Assembly (NCBI GenBank): GCA_964352665.1
Contig: CAYGSJ010000003.1
Coordinates: 124,001-188,000, forward strand
DNA from: UBA1672 sp964352665
GTDB taxonomy: Bacteria; Pseudomonadota; Alphaproteobacteria; Micavibrionales; Micavibrionaceae
Direction of reading: 5' to 3'
Length of the DNA stretch: 64,000 bases
The notes below the pieces were generated by a model. It ran no database searches, had not been told where the DNA came from, and saw nothing but the letters and a program-made list of their open reading frames with translations. This document shows, piece after piece, positions 34,508 to 42,538 of the stretch; positions within the stretch are counted from its first letter, which is position 1, and each line of letters opens with the position of its first letter. The translations under genes and the position numbers were made by a program.

Positions 34508-35947
34508 ATGAAAAAAAGCAGTTTTCAAAAGCTAGAAGAAAAAGTACGAAGCGGTGAGGTGCGTATTATTGGCGTTATTTCGCCGCCTCGCGTGGTGTCG
34601 ACTGCGGTTGAAATCCTCCTTGTTGAAAGTCCTGATATCGACGGACAGGTTAATGAACCGTTCCATATAAGTATGGACAGCCCCGAACATGCCAGAGAAG
34701 ACGCGGAAGAGCGCGCCTATGCCGATGTTTTAAGGCGTGTTGAAGAAATTAAGGAATGTACAGGAAAAAGCCGGATTACCATTGTCATGAAAGAAATGGC
34801 AAAAAACATTGCGCCGGGCGCGCAGATGCAAAGATGGATAGGTCTGACAGACAAGCAGCTTATTCTAATGAGAAACCCTTTAAGCAATCTGGAGTCACTT
34901 ATAAGGAAAGTATCACAATCGGCCGAACATTTGCGCGATGTTTTGGATTTTGATTTGGATGGCTACGCCTATGCGCGCGGGCACAGAGATGAAAAAGGCG
35001 AGGGATTGCATTGGCGTGCCATGGTTGATTATGCCGTGCGAACACAAGATTATCAGGAGCTGGATGAGGCATTGGAATCATTTTTTCCGGTCACAAATTT
35101 ATATCGTTTGAACGAAGATATGGGGCGTGCCTATGTCGAAGTTGCGGATAATGCTGTAGCGCGTCGCGCAGGGTATGAGTCCCTCGATGATTTTGCGGTT
35201 TTAAGGGGGTTTGAGAGTTGGCAGCATATGCGGACAGAGCAGACCGAGTTAAGTAATTATGCACCTATATTGGAAGCGATGTTTGCTTTTAGAAATGCGG
35301 GCTGGGAAAGTTTAGTTGAGCATATGGAGCATATGGAGAAAATTCCTGTGGTTCTTGATACGACAGTTTTGCGCGCGGATCCTGAAAACGTGTTGGCAGT
35401 GTTGTGTGAGGATTTGGAAATCACATTTTCACCAAGCATGGTTAGTGGCTGGACGCTTGGGAATGAAGGTAATTTTGACCGCGGCCACAGAAAGCATGGT
35501 GGCTCTCCTTTTATTGATAAGGCTGTACATAGTACAGGATTAAATCTGCCAAAAGAACGTCCTATTTCATTGGATCAGTTTCCTGAAAGATTTCGTGGTT
35601 ACCTTCTAGATATTGCTTTACCAGCCTATATGGAAATGCTTTCAAACCCTGGATTTATAGGCCCTTTGGATGAAAAGGAAATTCTTGATATGCTGGAAAA
35701 AGAAGTGGAAGAAGGCGTACCTCTTGTTCAAAGGGATCCGGTTTTTGCCTATGCGTTGGTGGGTGCTTCGGAGATGGATGTGGGTGATAAGGCTAATTTG
35801 CTACGTAAAATTCGTATAGAAGAAGGTGCGTTTTATAGGCCTGTTCTAGATGCTCTAGATGTATATATAGAAGAAAGAAGAAGGAGATTTTTGACTTCTC
35901 ATGCTATAGATACTTCGACAGATGCAAATGTGCATCTCTTTATCTAG
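34508..35947 (+). CDS. Sulfotransferase-like P-loop protein
   Basis: The N-terminal segment RIIGVISPPRVVSTAVEILL followed by NEPF resembles the PAPS-binding 5' loop of sulfotransferase-fold proteins (a PPRSxST-type loop with a downstream EPF), although the arginine/serine positions vary from the consensus. The sections QRWIGLTDKQLILMRNPLSN and SLIRK fit the second (3' phosphate) element. At 479 aa it is larger than simple sulfotransferases; the C-terminal 200 residues are unassigned. No signal peptide is present. Substrate unknown; a nucleotide- or carboxylate-transferring role is also possible. Confidence 0.7.
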   Translation: MKKSSFQKLEEKVRSGEVRIIGVISPPRVVSTAVEILLVESPDIDGQVNEPFHISMDSPEHAREDAEERAYADVLRRVEEIKECTGKSRITIVMKEMAKNIAPGAQMQRWIGLTDKQLILMRNPLSNLESLIRKVSQSAEHLRDVLDFDLDGYAYARGHRDEKGEGLHWRAMVDYAVRTQDYQELDEALESFFPVTNLYRLNEDMGRAYVEVADNAVARRAGYESLDDFAVLRGFESWQHMRTEQTELSNYAPILEAMFAFRNAGWESLVEHMEHMEKIPVVLDTTVLRADPENVLAVLCEDLEITFSPSMVSGWTLGNEGNFDRGHRKHGGSPFIDKAVHSTGLNLPKERPISLDQFPERFRGYLLDIALPAYMEMLSNPGFIGPLDEKEILDMLEKEVEEGVPLVQRDPVFAYALVGASEMDVGDKANLLRKIRIEEGAFYRPVLDALDVYIEERRRRFLTSHAIDTSTDANVHLFI

Positions 35948-35949
35948 GC

Positions 35950-36837
35950 TTAGCTACTGCTTTTTAGATTTTTATAAACAATCTCAACAAATGCATCAGT
36001 CCCAACAATGCCGCCACCATTTATAGCGTCATATTCCTGTGTTGGCTTTTCTGCGATAATCTCTTCGAGGGTCTTGTTATCATCCAATGCAATTTGAATT
36101 CTATTTGCAATGGTTTCCAACATGTTCCGATAGGTTTTTACTTCGGTTTTATTCATAGGATTACCATGGCCCGGAATAATTATGGTTTTGTTATCTGACA
36201 TATCAATAATTGTACCAAGCGCGTCTACGACGCCTTTAACTGATCCACCATGCTCTGTATCAATGAAGGGGTACATGCCGTTGAAGATAACATCTCCGGC
36301 GACAATCACATTTTCCTCAACGAACTTTGCGATACCATCACCATCGGTGTGTGCGTTTGGCACATGCATGATGTTGATCGTGTTTCCGTTATAGTGAAAC
36401 GAAATATTATCGGTGAAAGTCACGACAGGAAGACCCACATCTTCTGTGGGCTTCATTTCCTTGTCGAAAAAAGATATGAATTGACGTGTGCTGAGGCGTT
36501 CGCGAACTGCGTTATGTGCAACGATGATAGCCTCTTTTTCACCATAAAATTTATTACCGCCTGTATGATCGAAATGATAATGCGTATTGATAATAAATTT
36601 TACCGGCTTGTCACTGATCCCTTTTATCGCGGCATCAATCACTGTGGAACGATTGGCAAGTTGGTCATCAATAATAAAAACACCATTTTTTCCTGTAGAG
36701 ACAGTAACATTTCCCCCCATTGGACTGATCAACACATGGAGATTATCTCTGATCGGCACAACAGCAGTATCTTCCTGAGCCAGTGAGGTTAATGGTAAAA
36801 TAAAGAGAGCTATTAGTGTCAGAACTATAAATCGCAT
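35950..36837 (-). CDS. Exported metallo-beta-lactamase-fold hydrolase
   Basis: A 295 aa periplasmic hydrolase of the MBL superfamily. A signal peptide (1-20, ending TSLAQ) is followed by the zinc motif HYHFDH (86-91), with later ligands in VPNAHTDGDGIA, GDVIFNG and IPGHGNP. The pattern is that of SoxH/quinoprotein-relay or glyoxalase-like MBL proteins more than of true B-class beta-lactamases; substrate is not evident. It stands convergent to the sulfotransferase-like gene and next to tRNA-Ala. Confidence 0.87.
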   Translation of the reverse strand: MRFIVLTLIALFILPLTSLAQEDTAVVPIRDNLHVLISPMGGNVTVSTGKNGVFIIDDQLANRSTVIDAAIKGISDKPVKFIINTHYHFDHTGGNKFYGEKEAIIVAHNAVRERLSTRQFISFFDKEMKPTEDVGLPVVTFTDNISFHYNGNTINIMHVPNAHTDGDGIAKFVEENVIVAGDVIFNGMYPFIDTEHGGSVKGVVDALGTIIDMSDNKTIIIPGHGNPMNKTEVKTYRNMLETIANRIQIALDDNKTLEEIIAEKPTQEYDAINGGGIVGTDAFVEIVYKNLKSSS

Positions 36838-36867
36838 TGCACATTTCCCTTTTTCATACGGTGAAAC

Positions 36868-36943
36868 TGGTGGACCCTAGCGGGATCGAACCGCTGACCT
36901 CTTCGCTGCCAGCGAAGCGCTCTCCCAGCTGAGCTAAGGGCCC
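36868..36943 (-). tRNA. tRNA-Ala (GGC)
   Basis: The minus strand folds as a complete 76-nt cloverleaf: acceptor GGGCCCT pairs with AGGGTCC (one G-U), the D arm is GCTCAGCTGGGAGAGC, the anticodon loop CTGGCAG gives anticodon GGC, the T arm contains GGTTCGATCCC, and CCA is encoded. The GGC anticodon specifies alanine. Confidence 0.97.
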
Positions 36944-36994
36944 TTTAAAAAGTATTGGACAGTCATAAGCATTTCGCAGGTTTTTTTCAAGTCA

Positions 36995-37019
36995 AAAAAG
37001 GCGGTCTCACCGCCTTTTT
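36995..37019 (-). terminator. Intrinsic terminator after mscL
   Basis: A 10-bp stem (AAAAAGGCGG / CCGCCTTTTT) with a 5-nt loop lies 15 nt past the mscL stop and is followed on the minus strand by a T run. Confidence 0.85.
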
Positions 37020-37033
37020 AGAATTTAGGTAAT

Positions 37034-37465
37034 TTATGCTGCCTTTTTCAAAGCATCACGGATTTCCATGAGTAGAACAATGTCCTGAGATGGTTTTGCT
37101 GGCGCTGCAGCCTCTTCCTCTGCTTCTTTTTCTGCGGCTTCTTTGATCTTATTTACGCCTTTAACAAGCATAAAGACCACAAAAGAGATGATCAGAAAAT
37201 TGATTACGGCATTAATAAAAACACCATAGGTTATGATCGGAGCGCCTGCGTCTTGTGCAGACTTCAATGTAGAATATGTTTCACCGTCAAGAGCAACGAA
37301 CTGGTCTGCGAAGTCTACACCGCTTGTTGCCATACCGACGATTGGCATAATCAGGTCACCAACCATGGAATTAACGATTGCGGTAAAAGCCGCACCCATA
37401 ATGATACCGACAGCCATGTCCATTACATTTCCGCGCGCGATAAAGTTTTTGAACTCCTTAAACAT
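37034..37465 (-). CDS. mscL: MscL, large-conductance mechanosensitive channel
   Basis: MscL is an inner-membrane pore that opens under extreme turgor to release solutes. The 143 aa protein has the typical start (FKEFKNFIARGNVMDMAVGI), TM1 with the gate glycines, TM2 (FINAVINFLIISFVVFMLVKG) and a charged cytoplasmic helix with PAKPSQDIVLLMEIRDAL. The terminal coil includes a short Glu/Ala run. It is a stand-alone gene closed by a strong terminator. Confidence 0.97.
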   Translation of the reverse strand: MFKEFKNFIARGNVMDMAVGIIMGAAFTAIVNSMVGDLIMPIVGMATSGVDFADQFVALDGETYSTLKSAQDAGAPIITYGVFINAVINFLIISFVVFMLVKGVNKIKEAAEKEAEEEAAAPAKPSQDIVLLMEIRDALKKAA

Positions 37466-37587
37466 TCATAGTCTCCTGCGTTTTTATTGTTTTTTAAAAT
37501 GGGTTCGAATTTAACAGCCAATATTTATTTGTCAATGATAATAAGGTTTTAGAGGGTGGTCTTCTATTTCGAGTGGTTAATTTAGTC

Positions 37588-38532
37588 CTAGTGGTGCACA
37601 CCGTGCACTTTATGACGAGGGTCATATGTATCACCTTTGGGATCTTTATGAATGATGATTTCAGCATTAGGGAATATTTCCAGCAATGCGAGATCTAGCC
37701 GTCTTGTGATGTCATGTGCTTCTGCAAGGCTTAATGTTGGCTCTAGCTCTACATCAAAGCTTATGTATATATACATGCCTGATTTGCGGGTTCTTAAGTC
37801 ATGTATACCCAAGACATCTTTATCTTGTTTAACCATTTCAATGATTTTGTTTCGCTCGGTCTCGTCAATTTCCCGATCCATAAGCATGTCAATGGCTTCA
37901 CGGGCAATGTTTATGGCTGTTCTTCCTATAAAGACGGCAATGCCGAAGCTGATTAATAAATCTATGGCAGGTAACTGTTTCCACAGATCGAACAGCAATG
38001 CACTAATAACAGCAAGGTTTAAAAATATATCGCTGGAGTAATGTTGCCGATCGGCTTTCAGGGCAAGGGAAGGTGCTTTTTTATAGGCCTGTTTTTGGAT
38101 AGAGACCAAAATGATAGTCAATGCAACGGTAATGCATGATACGGCGATAGCAATACTGTGATGTTCGATTTCAATGGGCGCAAAAATTCTGCGTCCTGTT
38201 TCGAATACGAGGAAGAAGGCAGATCCCATTAAAAATGAAGACTGGAATAACGCAGAAAATCCTTCTGCCTTTCCGTGGCCAAATCGATGCTCGGTATCTG
38301 CGGGCTTTAAAGATAGCTGTATGCTGAAATAGGTTAGTAGAGAGATAACAGCGTCGCCCAGACTATCTATCAACGAAGCAAGCATTGAGGTCGCACCGCT
38401 TAAAAAACAGGCATAGACCTTTATGCCGATTATCAGGGAAACTATGATTAAAGCAGCATATGACGGGAGTAGCGCATTTGCCGGTTGAAACGGCTTCTCT
38501 TTGTTTTCTCTAATGTAGCTTTGTTTCATCAT
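37588..38532 (-). CDS. Cation diffusion facilitator, FieF-like
   Basis: A CDF exporter that swaps Zn2+ or Fe2+ for protons across the inner membrane. The 314 aa protein has six membrane segments, the TM2 site DSLGD (DxxxD) and the TM5 site HYSSD (HxxxD), the metal-site pattern of FieF/YiiP, and the HRFGHGKAEG loop. The cytoplasmic C-terminal domain (about 215-300) has the ferredoxin-like fold with DLRTRKSGMYIYISFDVELE. The tail is His-rich (HKVHGVHH). Confidence 0.92.
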   Translation of the reverse strand: MMKQSYIRENKEKPFQPANALLPSYAALIIVSLIIGIKVYACFLSGATSMLASLIDSLGDAVISLLTYFSIQLSLKPADTEHRFGHGKAEGFSALFQSSFLMGSAFFLVFETGRRIFAPIEIEHHSIAIAVSCITVALTIILVSIQKQAYKKAPSLALKADRQHYSSDIFLNLAVISALLFDLWKQLPAIDLLISFGIAVFIGRTAINIAREAIDMLMDREIDETERNKIIEMVKQDKDVLGIHDLRTRKSGMYIYISFDVELEPTLSLAEAHDITRRLDLALLEIFPNAEIIIHKDPKGDTYDPRHKVHGVHH

Positions 38533-38588
38533 TATATGTTTTTAAGTAGACCTTTTCTTCAATTTTTGCAATCAGGGCGAGGCATTAA

Positions 38589-38616
38589 AAAACCCCGCTT
38601 TGTATCGCGGGGTTTT
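38589..38616. terminator. Bidirectional hairpin terminator
   Basis: A 10-bp stem (AAAACCCCGC / GCGGGGTTTT) with an 8-nt loop lies 22 nt beyond the stop of the BI-1 gene, between it and the CDF gene. It has T tracts on both strands, and the minus-strand transcript of the BI-1 gene is the natural user. Confidence 0.8.
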
Positions 38617-38638
38617 CGTAATTTTTAAATCAGATTTC

Positions 38639-39361
38639 CTAGTCTCTGTTACCCATGAACTGGAGCAAGAACTGGAACAACATGATGAAGTTCATGTAGA
38701 GCGATAAAGCGCCCATCACAGAGAGTTTTGAATTCAGTGCGTGGCCATTATTACGGTTATACATTTCCTTGATATTTTGAGTATCCCATGCGGTTAAGCC
38801 GGTGTAGATCAAAATACCGATACCGGAAATCATCATATGCATGAACGGTGATTGAAACACAACGTTCACGAAAATTGCCAGTATAAGACCCAACACTGCC
38901 ATTCTAAGCATCGCACCCATTTTGGACAGGTCAAGCTTGGTCGTGTATCCCCAGATCGACATACCAGAGAAAGTTGCGGCAGTGATGAAGAATGTTTTCA
39001 CGATGCTGGCAGTAGAATAGACCAGAAAAATCGAGCCTAATAAAGCGCCAAAAAATGCCGAGAAGCCTATAAATCCAAGTACAAGAGACTGGAATGATGC
39101 GGTTGCAAGACGGCGTCCGCTGAATAAGGTCATCATTAGCATCATAGGTGCAGCCATAACAGCAAGAGCTATAAACACATTGCTATGCATCATCATGTAA
39201 AACTGCTCAACGCCGGGTATTTGAGAAACCACATAAGAGGTTACACCGGTTACAGCCAAGCCAAGTGCCATGATGTTATAAACGCCCTGAAAATGCTTTT
39301 GCAGTCCCTCGTCAAAGGTGGTTGTGTCCTGTTGGACCTGCGAAAAACGATCGGTTTGCAT
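38639..39361 (-). CDS. Bax inhibitor-1 family membrane protein
   Basis: A 240 aa seven-helix membrane protein of the BI-1/YccA/YbhL family, linked to calcium/proton leak and quality control with FtsH. The N-terminus carries the LQKHFQGVYNIMALGLAVTG signature, and the last helices end in GALSLYMNFIMLFQFLLQFM. The length is standard. Confidence 0.93.
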   Translation of the reverse strand: MQTDRFSQVQQDTTTFDEGLQKHFQGVYNIMALGLAVTGVTSYVVSQIPGVEQFYMMMHSNVFIALAVMAAPMMLMMTLFSGRRLATASFQSLVLGFIGFSAFFGALLGSIFLVYSTASIVKTFFITAATFSGMSIWGYTTKLDLSKMGAMLRMAVLGLILAIFVNVVFQSPFMHMMISGIGILIYTGLTAWDTQNIKEMYNRNNGHALNSKLSVMGALSLYMNFIMLFQFLLQFMGNRD

Positions 39362-39490
39362 GTTTTTTCTCCAAACTGTTTAAAATACCTAACATGTTAT
39401 AACGTTTATTATACCAGATATCAAAGGATTCCGGATAATTTTCGCTACTATATTATTCGTTTGCGCGCGTAATAAAGTTTCAAAAAGGGA

Positions 39491-40576
39491 TTATGGACGT
39501 CTGCCACGGATAAGCCAGGGATTTGGGCGATTGTTTCCATCGTTATTTTGCGCTGCAAAACGCCGTCCTTTTTCTACGGGCGCAAGATAAGAGGGGTCGG
39601 GTATCGGTGTATTTGTGATCTCCGATATTGCCTTTATCCGTTGATCAATTGGTGGATGTGTTGCAAACATTCCCAAAAAAGGCACGTGATTTTCAATACA
39701 CATCATGGCGATATCATCTGTTGTTTCGGGAATGCGGTCACGCCCTGCAATACGCATCAAAGCACGCATCATGGCATCAGGATTTTTGGTGAGTTCGATT
39801 GCACCCGCATCGGCCATATATTCGCGATGCCGAGATAGAGCAAACCGCATGAGTAGTGTGGCCATATATCCAAGCCAAAGAATAATCGCAATAATAAACA
39901 TGGCGATAACGGCGCCACCACCGTTTTGATTGCGTCGCCCTCGTGTATAAAAAATATTATAGCGAATATTGCTCCATACTATTTGTGCAAGAAATCCAAA
40001 CAGACCTGTGAAGATGACTGTAACAATCAGCAGCCGTACATCACGATTTAGGATATGGGTTAGCTCATGCCCGAGGACCGCTTCCAGCTCGTCTTTTGCA
40101 AGCGCATTCATAAGTCCGCGGGTTACGGTGATAGAATATGTTTTGTTGCTTACGCCGCTGGCGAAGGCATTGCGCGCATGGGTCTCTATGATTTCCAACC
40201 GTGGCATGGGAATGCCGCGGGAGATACATAAATTTTCAAGAAGGTTGTACAGCTCAGGTTCTTCATCGCGGGTTACGGGGTGGGAATGGGATAACTTGCG
40301 GATCATATTGGTATGAAAGAACCACGCCACTAAAAACCAGATTGAAACGGCGGCAAAAATAAGTGGCCAGAAATCATAGGCCATCTGGTTTGCAAAACCG
40401 GCAATGGTATCCCAATCAGGATCTCTGCCGATGGCATTGGGCAAGGACGAGCCTATAGCCGCCGCCGCAAGCCAGAAAAGGCCTAATATCAAAATTGGAT
40501 AAAGTGCGAGTAATACCATACAACGCACATTATTATTCCAGATATGGGTGTTAAGGCCAATGGCCGCGTTGATCAT
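39491..40576 (-). CDS. M48-family membrane metalloprotease
   Basis: A zinc protease of the HtpX/M48 family that degrades membrane or misfolded proteins. The 361 aa protein has N-terminal membrane helices (about 18-42, 70-88), the zinc site HELTH (170-174), a further pair of helices (185-245) and the third ligand in the MADAGAIELTKNPDAM region. It is longer than E. coli HtpX. It lies just after lemA in the same direction, the common LemA/M48 pairing. Confidence 0.92.
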   Translation of the reverse strand: MINAAIGLNTHIWNNNVRCMVLLALYPILILGLFWLAAAAIGSSLPNAIGRDPDWDTIAGFANQMAYDFWPLIFAAVSIWFLVAWFFHTNMIRKLSHSHPVTRDEEPELYNLLENLCISRGIPMPRLEIIETHARNAFASGVSNKTYSITVTRGLMNALAKDELEAVLGHELTHILNRDVRLLIVTVIFTGLFGFLAQIVWSNIRYNIFYTRGRRNQNGGGAVIAMFIIAIILWLGYMATLLMRFALSRHREYMADAGAIELTKNPDAMMRALMRIAGRDRIPETTDDIAMMCIENHVPFLGMFATHPPIDQRIKAISEITNTPIPDPSYLAPVEKGRRFAAQNNDGNNRPNPWLIRGRRP

Positions 40577-40598
40577 CCGTTAGTCTCTTTTGACTGTG

Positions 40599-41165
40599 CT
40601 ATGAAAATTTCACTTCGGGTGCTTTCTGAACAGCGGCTGCCTCTGCTTCATCAAGTTCGAAGAATTCTTCTTTTTGGAAGCCAAACATATTTGCAATCAA
40701 CACCGCCGGGAACTGTTCTGTCGCTGTATTATATTCCGCTGTTGCATTGTTGAAGAAGCGACGTGCGGCTGCAATTTTATTTTCAATATCGGAAAGTTCG
40801 CTCATCAGTTTCTGGAAGTTTTGGTCTGCTTTCAAATCAGGGTAGTTTTCAGCAACGGCCAAAAGCCCCATCAAGGCGCCACCCAAAACATTTTCAGCCT
40901 TAACACGCTCACCGGTTGCACCTTTCGCTGCGCCGACTTGCGCACGGGCGTTTGTGACGTTCTCGAAAACCTGCTTTTCGTGTGATGCGTAGCCTTTAAC
41001 CGTTTCCACAAGCTGTGGCACGAGATCAAAACGCTGTTTTAATTGTACGTCGATATCAGAAAATGCATTCTCCCGCGTTTGTCTGAGTGCGACAAGGCGG
41101 TTGTATAGAATAACAAAAAGACCTGCAATTGCAGCGATTACGCCTAAGACGGCCCATGAATTCAT
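40599..41165 (-). CDS. lemA: LemA family protein
   Basis: A 188 aa membrane-anchored helical protein. One N-terminal helix (about 5-23) precedes the LemA domain with FSDIDVQLKQRFDLVPQLVE and FNNATAEYNTATEQFPAVLI, the family hallmarks. The function of the family is still unclear, though it is often paired with M48 proteases, as here (22 nt from the protease gene). Confidence 0.95.
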   Translation of the reverse strand: MNSWAVLGVIAAIAGLFVILYNRLVALRQTRENAFSDIDVQLKQRFDLVPQLVETVKGYASHEKQVFENVTNARAQVGAAKGATGERVKAENVLGGALMGLLAVAENYPDLKADQNFQKLMSELSDIENKIAAARRFFNNATAEYNTATEQFPAVLIANMFGFQKEEFFELDEAEAAAVQKAPEVKFS

Positions 41166-41261
41166 AATTTATCCCTTTCACTCTTTATAATGCTGGGCTA
41201 TTTTACAAACAGGAAGACGTTTTGTCTTTAGTTAATTTCTTTTGCCTAAAAAGCCGCGCCC

Positions 41262-42512
41262 ATGTCCCTTTTTACCTCTACAAATTTTGCCAGTGCAAAT
41301 GCGAGTGGAACCGATTGGCGTGACACATCAAAGATAGTGCTGGAAAAGCTTGAGAGTGTTCGTAATACACCCGACTATTTCAATTTCGGGTTTTTATATA
41401 TTTCCGATCATCTGGCAGACGATACGACAAGCATATTCAATTTGTTTCGCTCTGTAATGAAAATTGATGATTGGGTTGGATCTGTTGGTATGGGTGTTGT
41501 TGGTTGCGGTAACTCCTTTGTTGATGTTCCGGCTATATCGGCAATGGTATGCCGCTTTCCAAAAGACAGCTTTTGTGTTTTCCCTGAAAGTCATGAAGAC
41601 CAAGATATTTCTTCTGATGCTGTTGGCCAGGAACGCGTGAAAAAATGGCTGGGCGATCATATGCCGATGTTAACGGTTGTGCACGGTGATCCGATGGCTG
41701 ATGCTGATCCTCAGATTGTTATTCGTGATTTGGAAAGTACAACCAATAGTTTTGTTATTGGGGGTGTTACCTCTTCACGTTCAGAACATTATCAAATTGC
41801 AAATGCGGTTCTGCATAATTCTGTAAGTGGCGTTTTTTTTGCTGATACGGTGCCGGTTTCCACAACATTGTCTCAAGGATGTGAACCGATTAGTGATTTT
41901 CATACAATTACAAAATCGGATGAATATACGATTGTTAAATTAAATGATCGCCCTGCGCTGGAGGTGTTGCAGGAAGATTTGCGGACACAAATGGCAAAGG
42001 AAAGCGGCAAAAAATTACAGTCCTTTACCCGTGATTTCAAATCTTTGGAAAATAGTGACCAGATACCCGAAGAGTTTAGCAATTTCTTCAAAGGAAAGGT
42101 TCATGCGGCATTGCCTTTATCACAATCGGATCAAAATGATTTTCTCGTGCGTAATATTATGGGCGTTGATATTAACGAGGGGTCGATTGCAATTTCGGAA
42201 CATGTTCTTACAGGAAACACTCTTTTGTTTGTACAACGTGATCAAAAGACCATGGCGAGTGATTTAACGCGTTCTCTTTTATCTTTGCGACAAAGAGTGG
42301 AAACAGAGCGCGGGACGTTCGAACCAAAAGGCGGTTTGTATGTGTCATGCATTGCCCGTGGGTTTCCCGAAGATAAAACAGATGAAAAAAATGAAATGGA
42401 AATTATTCGTGACGTGATCGGGGATATACCCTTGACCGGATTTTATGCGGGTGGTGAAATTAACAATGCACGCTTGTATGGATATACAGGTATTATAACG
42501 TTGTTTTTTTAA
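41262..42512 (+). CDS. FIST-domain sensory protein
   Basis: FIST proteins bind small molecules, probably amino acids, and take part in signalling. The 416 aa protein has an N-terminal FIST_N domain (about 20-210, with FGFLYISDHL and the VVGCGNSFVD turn) and a C-terminal FIST_C domain (about 230-400, with GFYAGGEINNARLYGYTG, the characteristic end). No output domain is fused. It is followed 26 nt later by the asparagine synthase gene. Confidence 0.9.
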   Translation: MSLFTSTNFASANASGTDWRDTSKIVLEKLESVRNTPDYFNFGFLYISDHLADDTTSIFNLFRSVMKIDDWVGSVGMGVVGCGNSFVDVPAISAMVCRFPKDSFCVFPESHEDQDISSDAVGQERVKKWLGDHMPMLTVVHGDPMADADPQIVIRDLESTTNSFVIGGVTSSRSEHYQIANAVLHNSVSGVFFADTVPVSTTLSQGCEPISDFHTITKSDEYTIVKLNDRPALEVLQEDLRTQMAKESGKKLQSFTRDFKSLENSDQIPEEFSNFFKGKVHAALPLSQSDQNDFLVRNIMGVDINEGSIAISEHVLTGNTLLFVQRDQKTMASDLTRSLLSLRQRVETERGTFEPKGGLYVSCIARGFPEDKTDEKNEMEIIRDVIGDIPLTGFYAGGEINNARLYGYTGIITLFF

Positions 42513-42538
42513 ATCTCAATTGTGAGGGATAACCATAT

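Noticed and set aside
35950..36837. A true resistance beta-lactamase
   Set aside because: The HYHFDH fold site is shared by many hydrolases, and the other residues look like SoxH/relay-type proteins rather than clinical class B enzymes.
37490..37520. GGTTCGAA-like string as a second tRNA
   Set aside because: No cloverleaf can be built around it; it is chance in AT-rich intergenic DNA.
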